From Neobacillus kokaensis (GTDB lineage Bacteria > Bacillota > Bacilli > Bacillales > Cytobacillaceae): DNA of 64,000 bases. Positions 51,804-60,983 of this stretch are shown here, one piece after another. The DNA lies in contig NZ_BNDS01000003.1 in NCBI RefSeq assembly GCF_014656545.1, forward strand, positions 2,606 through 66,605, written 5' to 3'. The first letter of the stretch is position 1. Each line of letters opens with the position of its first letter. Made by a program: the position numbers and the translations under genes. A model generated the notes under the pieces. That model had not been told where the DNA came from and did not search any database. It saw only the letters and a program-made list of their open reading frames with translations.

Positions 51804-52157
51804 GAAATGTAATATTTCTATGGTGATAAAAAGCTGTTCAATGAGCAGCTTTTTATCATTAAAAAAGGATGGGACGACAGAAAAGTATTAAGAATAAGTA
51901 AATTTAGCGAAAAATCGACATTTTGATGACATTTTTTGATAATATATATTTTATATGGGAAAAAATAAGGTAATTTTTTCATAGTTAATGGTATTTAATG
52001 TAAATCAACTAAAATGTCTTTAAATAATCAACCTATAGATGTAATATTATATATGATTATCTTACATTATATTACAAATTTCGATGAATAATTTAGCTAA
52101 AATATGAAAAGAAGTATAATTATAGCAGATTGGGTATATAAAGGTGGGCACCAGTAA
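51804..52157. other. AT-rich control region of the polysaccharide operon
   Basis: A terminator (TGATAAAAAGCTG / CAGCTTTTTATCA, 51824-51858) ends the peptidase gene. The remaining 300 bp are very AT-rich, with no ORF. A perfect TATAAT at 52115-52120 lies 38 bp before the first glycosyltransferase, but its -35 (TTTAGC) is poor. It is the best promoter candidate for the operon. No ops or JUMPstart element was seen. Confidence 0.5.
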
Positions 52158-53339
52158 GTGAAAAAGGTTTTAATTATTACGCAGCATTTTTATCCAGAGA
52201 TCGGAAGTCATGCAAATCGCATGAAGCATCTGTACATGTTATTAAAAAAGAAAAACCTCGATGTAACAATTTTAACAACTGAACCATCATACCCAAATAA
52301 GAAAATTTATATAAATGGGGACTTTTGGGACGAGGATCTGTTAAATAAAGACACAGATCACATACGACGAATTTCTATAAAAAATAGAAAGTACTCCAAT
52401 AGTATATTTAACAGACTTATGTATTATTTGGAAATTGCATTCAAATTTGCCTTACTTATTATGAAAGATAAACATAATTTTGATTATATTTTTGTTACCT
52501 CTCCACCAATATTTACGGGATTTGTTGGTCTTTTTGCAAAATTTAAGTATAGATGCAAAATGATTTTAGACGTTAGGGATTTGTGGCCCGAATCCTTAAA
52601 AGGTGTAGGGGTGTTTAATCATGTCTTCATAATAAAGGGGTTTGAAATTCTAGAAAAACTGCTATATAAAAAGGCTGACAAAATAGTCATTAATAGCTTA
52701 GGTTTTGAAGAGCATATTAAAAAGATAGCAGGAGTTCAGGATTTACTATTTATACCGAATGGCTCCATTAAAGAAGAATTAGCTCCGCTCACCGAAAAGA
52801 AAGGCAAAACTAAAAAAATTATTTACGCAGGAAATCTCGGCCTTGCACAAAATACTGAATTAATTGATCAGCTAGTTCCATTTTTAGAGGATGAAGGAAT
52901 AAAACTGACAATTATCGGTTATGGGGTTCATAAAAAGCAGTTAATTGAGTCCATAAAAGATCATAAAAATGTTACGATTATTAACCCTTTGACTAAAAAA
53001 GAATGCTTTAAAATAATTGCAGATCATGATTTAGGATTAGTTACGTTAAAAGATAAAGAAGTCTTTAAAACGGTACTGCCTGGTAAAATCATTGATTATA
53101 TGACATGCGGTGTCCCAATTGTTGGTATTGTGGATGGTTATGCCAAGGACGTTATTAATAATGAAGAAATCGGGCTCGCCATTAATGAGCATGAGCCGAA
53201 GTTAATATTAGAGCATATAAAGAAGCTGCTAGATGATGATGCATTAAGAAGTGAAATGTCTCACAAAGCGCAGCAGGTAATTCTTAGTGAATTCAATTGG
53301 GAGATTAATATTAATAAACTTGTCGAGTATATTAAATAA
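52158..53339 (+). CDS. GT4 family glycosyltransferase (WbuB-like)
   Basis: GTG start after AAGGTGGG. The 393-residue GT-B enzyme has the N-terminal HFYPEIGSHANRM, the middle ILDVRDLWPES typical of WbuB/WcaI-like transferases, and the C-terminal donor site with IYAGNLGLAQN, the Glu-type motif around TVLPGKIIDYMTCGVPIVG. It probably adds a sugar to a lipid-linked oligosaccharide on the cytoplasmic face. It is the first gene of a long operon; the next starts 24 bp downstream. The sugar specificity cannot be read, though WbuB-type enzymes often use N-acetyl-aminosugars. Confidence 0.88.
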   Translation: MKKVLIITQHFYPEIGSHANRMKHLYMLLKKKNLDVTILTTEPSYPNKKIYINGDFWDEDLLNKDTDHIRRISIKNRKYSNSIFNRLMYYLEIAFKFALLIMKDKHNFDYIFVTSPPIFTGFVGLFAKFKYRCKMILDVRDLWPESLKGVGVFNHVFIIKGFEILEKLLYKKADKIVINSLGFEEHIKKIAGVQDLLFIPNGSIKEELAPLTEKKGKTKKIIYAGNLGLAQNTELIDQLVPFLEDEGIKLTIIGYGVHKKQLIESIKDHKNVTIINPLTKKECFKIIADHDLGLVTLKDKEVFKTVLPGKIIDYMTCGVPIVGIVDGYAKDVINNEEIGLAINEHEPKLILEHIKKLLDDDALRSEMSHKAQQVILSEFNWEININKLVEYIK

Positions 53340-53363
53340 TTTTTTAAAAGGAATGTTACGCAC

Positions 53364-54695
53364 ATGTCTAAAAAAGTATGCATGTTTGTATGGAATCACT
53401 TTACAAACGACGCCAGAGTTTTACGAGAATGTACCGCTTTATCAGAGGCTGGCTATGAGGTTGATTTGATTTGTATCCACGACCCAAAAGATGTAAACTT
53501 ACCAAAATTTGAGCAAAGGAACAGTCTTTTTAAGGTATATAGGATTAGAAGATATCCCATTTTATTAGAAACTATCCAAAAGCTATACAGATTATCAATC
53601 AGAAATAAATGGCTTGGTGTTCTAGGTCTGCTTCTATGGGGACTTTTAATCTATTTATCTCCTATTATATTTTCCATTCTTACTGTATTAGCGGTGTTAA
53701 TGTTAAAAACAAAATTAAATGTTGTTTGGGTTAGAGGAACGCTCATCCTTAGGATGATTTTAAAAGGATTTCAAAGGAAATATGATATTTATCATTCCAA
53801 TGATTTAAATACACTTCCGCAAGGATATATCTGTTCCAAATGGCGATTAAAAAAGAAAAAGCTTATTTATGATTCTCATGAGGTTCAAACAAGCCGTACC
53901 GGTTACCAAAGTCCTATTTATGGAAAACTTGAGGGTTTTCTTATTAAAAAGATAGACCAAATGATTGTTGAAAATCATACTAGAGCAAAATATAATGAAG
54001 ACTTATATGGATTTTATCCCCATGTGGTTCATAATTATCCATTTAAACAAACAGTTAATAATGAAGAGAAAGTAGACTTGCATGGAATGCTAGGAATTCC
54101 GAACAATGAGAAAATCTTGCTTTATCAAGGCGGAATCCAAACCGGCAGAGGCTTGGATAAATTAATTAAGGCAGTTCCACTTTTCGATGAAGGCATACTG
54201 GTCCTCATTGGTGATGGGAAAATTAAAAAGCAGCTTCAAGCATTGGTTAAGGAAATGAAATTAGAAGATAAGGTTAAATTCCTTCCAAAAGTCCCACTTT
54301 CAGAACTGCCAAAATACACACGAAATGCTTATTTAGGGTTTCAAGTTTTAAACAATGTATGCTTCAATCATTACTCTGCATCGTCAAATAAGTTATTTGA
54401 ATACATGATGTCTGGTGTACCTGTTGTAGCATGCAGTTTTCCAGAGATTAAGGGAGTTGTCGAAGGTGATGGAACTGGAGTCTGTGTTGACTCACATGAC
54501 TCCGAATCAATCGCAAAGGGGGTTAATTGGTTATTAAAAAATCACATTAAGCATGATGAAATGAAGACCAACTCATTAAATGCCAGCCATAAATACAACT
54601 GGGGAAATGAAAAGAATATATTTCTTAACATTTATAATAACCATACATCCTCCCTTTATAATGGGCATACACAAGGTTTTGCTGAGGCAAAATAA
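53364..54695 (+). CDS. GT4-like glycosyltransferase with membrane segment
   Basis: A 443-residue GT-B protein starting MSKKVCMFVWNHFTNDARVLREC, an N-terminus typical of family 4 transferases. A hydrophobic insert of about 40 residues (about 88-118, GLLLWGLLIYLSPIIFSILTVLAVLML) probably ties it to the membrane. YDSHEVQTSRTG and the donor site LLYQGGIQTGRGLDKLIKAVPLF and ASSNKLFEYMMSGVPVVACSFPEIKGVV are visible. It should act in the assembly of the same polymer. RBS AAAGGAATG precedes the ATG. Confidence 0.87.
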   Translation: MSKKVCMFVWNHFTNDARVLRECTALSEAGYEVDLICIHDPKDVNLPKFEQRNSLFKVYRIRRYPILLETIQKLYRLSIRNKWLGVLGLLLWGLLIYLSPIIFSILTVLAVLMLKTKLNVVWVRGTLILRMILKGFQRKYDIYHSNDLNTLPQGYICSKWRLKKKKLIYDSHEVQTSRTGYQSPIYGKLEGFLIKKIDQMIVENHTRAKYNEDLYGFYPHVVHNYPFKQTVNNEEKVDLHGMLGIPNNEKILLYQGGIQTGRGLDKLIKAVPLFDEGILVLIGDGKIKKQLQALVKEMKLEDKVKFLPKVPLSELPKYTRNAYLGFQVLNNVCFNHYSASSNKLFEYMMSGVPVVACSFPEIKGVVEGDGTGVCVDSHDSESIAKGVNWLLKNHIKHDEMKTNSLNASHKYNWGNEKNIFLNIYNNHTSSLYNGHTQGFAEAK

Positions 54696-54775
54696 AATAG
54701 AACTAGTATAGTTTATCATTACTAAATTGTAGCTTAATGTATAAATAAATATTTAATTGTTTTGGAGGTTTTTAA

Positions 54776-55918
54776 ATGGAAAATCGGTTGAAGGTTATGA
54801 CAGTATTTGGGACAAGACCGGAAGCTATTAAAATGGCCCCGCTTGTAAAAGAATTAGAAAATAATCAGGAAAAAATAAAGTCAATTGTTACGGTAACTGC
54901 GCAGCATAGGGAAATGCTTGACCAAGTATTAAATATTTTTGAAATTGTCCCAAATCATGATTTAAACATCATGAAAGACAGGCAGACATTAATTGATGTT
55001 ACAACTCGTAGTCTAGAGGGGTTAAACCAAGTGTTCCAAGATGAAAAGCCAGACATTGTATTGGTTCATGGTGATACCACTACTACTTTTGTTGCTAGCT
55101 TAGCAGCGTTTTATAATTCGATTCCTATTGGACACGTTGAGGCGGGGCTAAGAACAGGAAATAAATATTCCCCATATCCTGAAGAAATGAATAGACAACT
55201 TACGGGTGTATTAGCTGACCTGCATTTTTCGCCAACTGGACAGTCAAAGCAAAACCTTTTGGTTGAAAACAAAAAAGATGAAAATATTTTTGTGACTGGG
55301 AATACAGCAATTGATGCGTTAAAGACAACAGTCAAATTAAATTATTCACACCCTGTACTAGAAAAGTTAGGGGATGACCGCCTAGTCTTACTTACCGCAC
55401 ACCGTCGTGAAAATCTAGGTGAACCGATGGAACATATGTTTACTGCAATAAGGAGACTAGTTGAAAAACATGATGATATCCAAGTGGTATATCCAGTTCA
55501 TATGAACCCGGTAGTTCGTGAAATTGCAAATAGAGTACTCGGTGAAAATAATCGAATTCACCTTATTGAACCGCTAGATGTTATTGATTTTCATAACTTT
55601 GCTTCAAGGGCCTATTTAATTTTGACTGATTCAGGCGGTGTTCAGGAAGAAGCACCATCACTTGGGGTTCCGGTCCTGGTATTAAGAGATACAACCGAAC
55701 GCCCTGAAGGTGTAAAGGCAGGAACTCTTAAATTAGCTGGAACAGATGAGGACACTATTTTTTCACTAGCTGATGAATTATTGTCTGATAAAGAATCTCA
55801 TGACAAAATGGCGAAGTCGTCAAATCCTTATGGAGATGGAAATGCTTCTAAAAGGATTGTTGAATCTATTCTATACCATTTTGGCCATCTGACAGAAAGA
55901 CCTGCTGATTTTAGTTAA
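54776..55918 (+). CDS. mnaA: UDP-N-acetylglucosamine 2-epimerase (copy 2)
   Basis: A 380-residue close paralogue of the enzyme at 29014, sharing long blocks such as KVMTVFGTRPEAIKMAPLVK and TAHRRENLGEP, but with AT-richer codons like its neighbours. It supplies UDP-ManNAc. With the UDP-ManNAc dehydrogenase at 63714 it would make UDP-ManNAcA for the locally encoded polymer. RBS TTGGAGG lies 7 nt upstream of the ATG. Residues of the active site (His, Glu, Asp in GHVEAGLRT and HRREN) are intact, so both copies look functional. Confidence 0.93.
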   Translation: MENRLKVMTVFGTRPEAIKMAPLVKELENNQEKIKSIVTVTAQHREMLDQVLNIFEIVPNHDLNIMKDRQTLIDVTTRSLEGLNQVFQDEKPDIVLVHGDTTTTFVASLAAFYNSIPIGHVEAGLRTGNKYSPYPEEMNRQLTGVLADLHFSPTGQSKQNLLVENKKDENIFVTGNTAIDALKTTVKLNYSHPVLEKLGDDRLVLLTAHRRENLGEPMEHMFTAIRRLVEKHDDIQVVYPVHMNPVVREIANRVLGENNRIHLIEPLDVIDFHNFASRAYLILTDSGGVQEEAPSLGVPVLVLRDTTERPEGVKAGTLKLAGTDEDTIFSLADELLSDKESHDKMAKSSNPYGDGNASKRIVESILYHFGHLTERPADFS

Positions 55919-56083
55919 ACAATAACTGCTAAGTAAAACCAAAGTTTATATGACAACTACGATAATCTTAGTTTTTATAAGAATATACAAATTAACGATT
56001 CATTGATTAGCGACTGGCTATTAAAGTTCAATCACAAAAAAATATAAAATATTAAAAAATGGAAAAATAAAGGGGGGACTTTC

Positions 56084-56338
56084 ATGGTGGAAATTGTGGA
56101 AAAAAATCAAAGGACTCAATTATTAGAGTTTGAAAATCAAAAGCTGCAGTCTGAAATTCTTTTACTAAAAAAAGAGTTAAAAATTCAATTAGATTTGCGT
56201 GAATCTGAATTACTTGATTACGAGAAACTTAAAAAAAAATACGATGCACTAGAAAAACGATATAACTCCATTAGAAATTCGGTTCTAGGGAAACTAACAG
56301 TTAAGTACTGGAATATCCGAAAAAACTTTAGGAAATAA
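56084..56338 (+). CDS. Small coiled-coil protein of the polysaccharide operon
   Basis: An 84-residue protein with RBS GGGGGGAC. Residues about 10-65 are a continuous heptad-rich coiled coil (LLEFENQKLQSEILLLKKELKIQLDLRESELLDYEKLKKKYDALEKRY). It ends in NSVLGKLTVKYWNIRKNFRK, a motif like the short linker found at the coiled-coil end of some large glycosyltransferases. It may tether or oligomerise the glycosyltransferase encoded 27 bp downstream, or be a split-off N-terminus of it. Confidence 0.7.
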   Translation: MVEIVEKNQRTQLLEFENQKLQSEILLLKKELKIQLDLRESELLDYEKLKKKYDALEKRYNSIRNSVLGKLTVKYWNIRKNFRK

Positions 56339-56365
56339 ATCGAATGTAAAAGGAGTAAGTCATTA

Positions 56366-59300
56366 ATGAACAGTGGTATTAGAAAAAAATTGGAACAAAT
56401 AAACAAAACAAGAAAGTGGTTAAATCAGACCCAGATTACACATTTGGAAAGAAAAACGGTTGATGAAATCGGCAATACAGGCTGGTATAAGCAGTCAGAC
56501 GCTCCAATTACATTCGACCAATCAAAGAATACATTTTATTCCGAACTTCTAGAAGGCAAGCACGTATATTTTTCGTATTATGAACAGAACACAAAATTTA
56601 CGAAAAGTCCGGAAAATAACGAATTAAATTTACAATTTGGAGAAACATACCAAGTCTCTATTAATGGTAAAAAGGATAATAACGTATCTATTACGTTGTT
56701 TGCCATCTTTTATCTTAAGGGTAAACGAATTGATGATCGGGTAATTCTTTTTAATGTCGAAAAGGAAATAACAATACCAAAAGAATACGATGGTATTCGC
56801 TTAGCACTTAAAGTAGTAGGAGCTGGTACGTTTACCATTGATTCAATTCAAATTGAAGATATCTCAGTTTGGGGACAAGCCTCTGCTAAAAATAGTTCAT
56901 TTTCACGTATTGAACAGACAAATTGGTATATGCCTAATGAAAAAGCTGTAACCTTTGATGGCAATAGTTCTTCCTTTTATTTTGATTTGGAAAAGGGAAA
57001 ACATATATATTTTCCATACAAGGAAGCTAATATTAATTTTTCTGGTTCCCCCAAAAATCCTATTACAATTAGCAAAAATCAAAAATTCCAAGTTCTTTTT
57101 GAAGGGCAAAAGGACGCCCAGCTTGATGTGAAGTTATTTCTAGTTTTTTATAATAAACATAATGAAAAGATGGAAACACAGCAAGTGGATCTAAATCATA
57201 AGAAATTAATTAAACCGGATTCAGAAGTGAAGCATATCAGGCTTGCTATAAGAGTACAGGGGACAGGTGCTTTGAAACTTACTACTGTTGCAATTTCTGG
57301 AGAAGGGTTTTGGCTTCCAAATAGATTGAAATCGACTATTCCAAGTTTTCCTAAGTTTGATTATGTTTTTAATATCAATAAATCTAATCTATTCGGTTTA
57401 TATCAGGATAATAAAATCTTGGTACACAAGGAAGCAAATTGCTTTGAATCTAAATTGGCCACAAAACAATATCTTTTTTTATCCTGTATGGATGAAAGTA
57501 AATTAAATGAAAAGCCTGTGAAAACGGTATTGATACCTAAGGCAAAGCATTATTATGAAATTCACCCGACTGCTGAAATCTCTGGAGATTCAAACTTAGA
57601 GCTGTTTATCCATTGTTATAAAAATAGAAAAAGAATTGCCTTAAAACAGGTACCCTTTAATGAACAATCCATTATCAGCTTTAGTGAAGAGACTACGGAT
57701 GTTAAATTTGTTTTGAGAATCAATGGTGCCGGACTATTTCAACATGTTTGTATTCGTTTAAATGAGAAACCAATTGAAATAACAAACGAACTAACTGTAG
57801 AAATGAATACAGAAAATTGGTTTGCTTCAAATAAATTGATTAAATTAATAAATGAAGAAAATGGTTTACTTGTAGAATCAAATACTGGTGAAAAAAGGGC
57901 ATATGCTTCTTATAAAGAAAAAAATAATAGTTATAGCATCCCACCTATATCACAATTATTATCCATAAAAAAAGAAGCAGTATATGAATTTATACTTAAC
58001 GGAACAGTTCCAGAAGATGTTCAATTAATTCCAATGGTAGTCGAGTATGTTGGCGAAGTGAAAGGGGAAATTTATCAGCTTCGGTTAAATACTGAAAATA
58101 CTTTCAGATTTCATCCTGAAACAACCGATATCCGTCTGGCCTTTAGAATTAGTGGTGCAGGCAAGGTTAAATTAGACCAGTTTACTATTAAAGAAATGAT
58201 GGTTCTGCCAGACACAGATCGTATGAAATTTGTCAGCAATCGTGAGCCGTATGAACTGAAATTAGTTAACCCCAAGCCACTTAATAAATTAAAGATGGCC
58301 GTTATTTTTGATGTTTTTACAACCGCCTCTTATGCAGAAGAATGCGAGTTAATTACGTTTACTCCTGATAATTGGCTTGAAACATTAACGAGTAATAAAC
58401 CGGATCTACTAATGGTGGAATCTGCATGGGTAGGTAATAACGGAAGCTGGAACAAGCTTGTAGGGTATTACGGCGAAGAGAATATGAAGCCACTGTTTAG
58501 CTTAATTAAATGGTGCAATGACAATAACATTCCTACAGTTTTTTGGAATAAAGAGGATCCAGTCCACTTCAATCGTTTTATTAAAACTGCTGTTAAGTTT
58601 GATTATATCTTTACGACAGATGAAAGAATGGTACCGAAATATAAAGAACTTGCTGGACATGAACAAGTTTATGCTTTACCTTTTGCTGCGCAGCCAGCAA
58701 TCCATAATCCAATCAAAATTGTAGACCAGCGGGAAAACAAGGCATGCTTTGCAGGCTCTTACTATCGTCATCACGAGGAACGCGCTAGAGATATGGACCG
58801 GGTATTAGATTGTGCAGCAAAATATGGCTTAGATATTTATGACCGAAATTATGAGAAAAATTTAAAAGGTCTAATGCCAAATCATAGGTTCCCTGAACGA
58901 TTTGAAGAAAATATCAAGGGAAGTCTTAAGTATTATGAGATTGATAAAGCCTATAAAGGCTATAATGTCATGATCAATGTCAATACGGTTAAAGACTCTC
59001 CAACCATGTTTTCACGCAGGGTATTTGAGGGGCTGGCATGTGGGACACCAGTTATCAGTACCTATGCAGAAGGTATCGAAGTCATGTTTGGTGATTTAGT
59101 AAATATCTCTGAAAATGAGCAGGATATCGACCATACCTTTAAAGTTCTTTTGAATGATGAAAAAGAGTACAGACGGAAATCTATGCTAGGTATTCGTGAA
59201 GTACTAAGCAAACATACGTATACAGAAAGATTGAAATTTATTTGCGATATTGTTGGACTTCCTGTCACTTATCAGCTCCCCAAAGTGACTGCTATCGCAC

Positions 59301-59902
59301 TGATTCATTCTAAAGATGAGTTTTTTAGAGTCCTGGAACTGTTTAATAACCAAAATTATGAGAATAAAGAGCTATACATGTTAGTGGACACATTTGAAGG
59401 CTACCTTGACTTATTCAACAAATATAATACGAAGACAGTGAAAACTTTCATAAGAAGTTACATGCACAAATATCAAAATATGCTTGAATGGATTGATACA
59501 CCGTATATCACTTATTTTGATAAAAATGATTATTATAGTGAAAATTACTTGTCCGACCTGATGCTGGCAACGACCTTTACAGATAGTGATTTTATTGGCA
59601 AAGGTGCATATTTTGAATTTAATGCAAATGATCAATCTTTAAATGAAGTAAATAAAAATAAGGAATATGAGTTCGTAACTTCGTTAAGACCAGCCTCTAC
59701 CATTGTAAAGACAGGAGTTTTTGCGAAGGAGTCCCTTGAGGCGGTTTTAGAAAAACTTGAAAAGGGAACTGATTATTCTTACTACTTAAAGTATGGCAAG
59801 CAGCTATTTAGTAATGACAAGTACAATTATGTTTCAAAAGCTTTTAAGCAGAGAAATAATCAGCATATCAATACTGAAATGTTAAAACAAATTCAAATAT
59901 GA
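56366..59902 (+). CDS. Large CgeB-like glycosyltransferase with four repeated beta modules
   Basis: 1178 residues. The N-terminal 620 are four diverged repeats of about 135-150 residues (about 33-170, 184-312, 325-480 and 484-620), each with W(Y/F)..(N/S), an ...YxSYKExN-like line and a closing RLA(F/I)RVxGxGxxxxxxxxI strand, suggesting beta-sandwich modules. Residues about 640-970 are a GT-B-like domain resembling CgeB/DUF3880 proteins (MAVIFDVFTTASYAEEC, FWNKEDPVHF, CFAGSYYRHHEERARDM, FSRRVFEGLACGTPVISTYAEGIE). The last 200 residues (FRVLELFNNQNYENKELYML...) look like an incomplete GT2 fold without a clear DxD. It probably acts in the cytoplasm; no signal peptide is present. Confidence 0.82.
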   Translation: MNSGIRKKLEQINKTRKWLNQTQITHLERKTVDEIGNTGWYKQSDAPITFDQSKNTFYSELLEGKHVYFSYYEQNTKFTKSPENNELNLQFGETYQVSINGKKDNNVSITLFAIFYLKGKRIDDRVILFNVEKEITIPKEYDGIRLALKVVGAGTFTIDSIQIEDISVWGQASAKNSSFSRIEQTNWYMPNEKAVTFDGNSSSFYFDLEKGKHIYFPYKEANINFSGSPKNPITISKNQKFQVLFEGQKDAQLDVKLFLVFYNKHNEKMETQQVDLNHKKLIKPDSEVKHIRLAIRVQGTGALKLTTVAISGEGFWLPNRLKSTIPSFPKFDYVFNINKSNLFGLYQDNKILVHKEANCFESKLATKQYLFLSCMDESKLNEKPVKTVLIPKAKHYYEIHPTAEISGDSNLELFIHCYKNRKRIALKQVPFNEQSIISFSEETTDVKFVLRINGAGLFQHVCIRLNEKPIEITNELTVEMNTENWFASNKLIKLINEENGLLVESNTGEKRAYASYKEKNNSYSIPPISQLLSIKKEAVYEFILNGTVPEDVQLIPMVVEYVGEVKGEIYQLRLNTENTFRFHPETTDIRLAFRISGAGKVKLDQFTIKEMMVLPDTDRMKFVSNREPYELKLVNPKPLNKLKMAVIFDVFTTASYAEECELITFTPDNWLETLTSNKPDLLMVESAWVGNNGSWNKLVGYYGEENMKPLFSLIKWCNDNNIPTVFWNKEDPVHFNRFIKTAVKFDYIFTTDERMVPKYKELAGHEQVYALPFAAQPAIHNPIKIVDQRENKACFAGSYYRHHEERARDMDRVLDCAAKYGLDIYDRNYEKNLKGLMPNHRFPERFEENIKGSLKYYEIDKAYKGYNVMINVNTVKDSPTMFSRRVFEGLACGTPVISTYAEGIEVMFGDLVNISENEQDIDHTFKVLLNDEKEYRRKSMLGIREVLSKHTYTERLKFICDIVGLPVTYQLPKVTAIALIHSKDEFFRVLELFNNQNYENKELYMLVDTFEGYLDLFNKYNTKTVKTFIRSYMHKYQNMLEWIDTPYITYFDKNDYYSENYLSDLMLATTFTDSDFIGKGAYFEFNANDQSLNEVNKNKEYEFVTSLRPASTIVKTGVFAKESLEAVLEKLEKGTDYSYYLKYGKQLFSNDKYNYVSKAFKQRNNQHINTEMLKQIQI

Positions 59903-59913
59903 GGCTTGATAAA

Positions 59914-60918
59914 ATGAGTAAAGTGAAATTAGTTTTTGCAGGACATGATTTAAAGTTTGCAAAATTGATAATTGACTATTTAGAAAAAAGTAATCGTTTT
60001 GAAATTCGCTTGGATCAGTGGGCAGGTCATAATGCTCATGATGAAAAGTACAGTAAAGAATGTCTTAATTGGGCAGATGTTATTGTTTGTGAGTGGGGAT
60101 TAGGGAATGCTGTTTGGTATTCCTCCCACAAACAGCCACATCAAAAACTAATAGTTCGGATGCATAGACAAGAATTGGATACAGCTTATCCGAAGGAATT
60201 CACAATTGAGAATATTGATGTGTTAATTGCTATTTCACCATATGTTTATGAGGAATTTTATCGTGTTTTTAAACTGCCTCGTGAAAAGATGAAGATGATT
60301 TACAATGTATTGGATGCGAATAAATTAGATAAGCCGAAAACAGCAGAGTCAGATTTTCATTTAGGTATCATTGGGATTGCTCCAAAAATGAAAAGATTAG
60401 ATTTAGCTCTTGATGTTTTAGAAAAATTATGGTTAAAGGACAAGAGGTATAAGCTGTTTGTTAAAGGAAAGCTTCCTCAAGAATATCCTTGGCTTTGGAA
60501 AAAGGATGAAGAAAGAGAATATTACGAATCACAATTCCAGAGAATTGAAAAAGCCGAATGGAAGAATGCTGTTGCTTTTGATGGGTTTGGTGATATTGAT
60601 GAATGGCTGCAAAAAATTGGCTTTGTTCTCTCCACAAGTGATTTTGAAAGCTTCCATTTAGCACCAGGTGAAGGGATGGCATCTGGAGCGCCTCCATTAA
60701 TCCTGAAATGGGATGGCAGCAATACTATTTATAACAAGGAATTTTTGCTCGGAAATATTGACGATATGGTAAATCGTGTACTCGATTACAATGAAATGAA
60801 TACTAATCAAAAAGAAGAAATAAGACAAAAGGCAAAAAACTTTGTAAATCAACGTTTTGATATTGAAAAAATCGGCAAAGAATGGGTAGAATTAATCGAA
60901 GAAGTATTATCCAGGTAA
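59914..60918 (+). CDS. GT4-like glycosyltransferase
   Basis: I prefer the ATG at 59914 (MSKVKLVFAGHDLKFAK), 9 nt after TGAGG, to the ATG at 59899 that overlaps the preceding stop but has no RBS. The 334-residue protein has a GT-B-like fold with WADVIVCEWGLGNAVWYSSH, LIVRMHRQELDTAYP, LGIIGIAPKMKRLDLALDVLEKL and the donor-side SFHLAPGEGMASGAPPLI. It resembles transferases paired with CgeB-like proteins in other Bacillus surface loci. Translational coupling with the upstream gene is likely. Confidence 0.8.
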   Translation: MSKVKLVFAGHDLKFAKLIIDYLEKSNRFEIRLDQWAGHNAHDEKYSKECLNWADVIVCEWGLGNAVWYSSHKQPHQKLIVRMHRQELDTAYPKEFTIENIDVLIAISPYVYEEFYRVFKLPREKMKMIYNVLDANKLDKPKTAESDFHLGIIGIAPKMKRLDLALDVLEKLWLKDKRYKLFVKGKLPQEYPWLWKKDEEREYYESQFQRIEKAEWKNAVAFDGFGDIDEWLQKIGFVLSTSDFESFHLAPGEGMASGAPPLILKWDGSNTIYNKEFLLGNIDDMVNRVLDYNEMNTNQKEEIRQKAKNFVNQRFDIEKIGKEWVELIEEVLSR

Positions 60919-60983
60919 CTGGAAATGATTTTACATTTTAAAATCCTTCTTTTCTAGTATAATGATTATCAAGGAGGGGAGAT

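Noticed and set aside
52081-52157. ops/JUMPstart antitermination element before the polysaccharide operon
   Set aside because: No GGCGGTAG-type motif is present.
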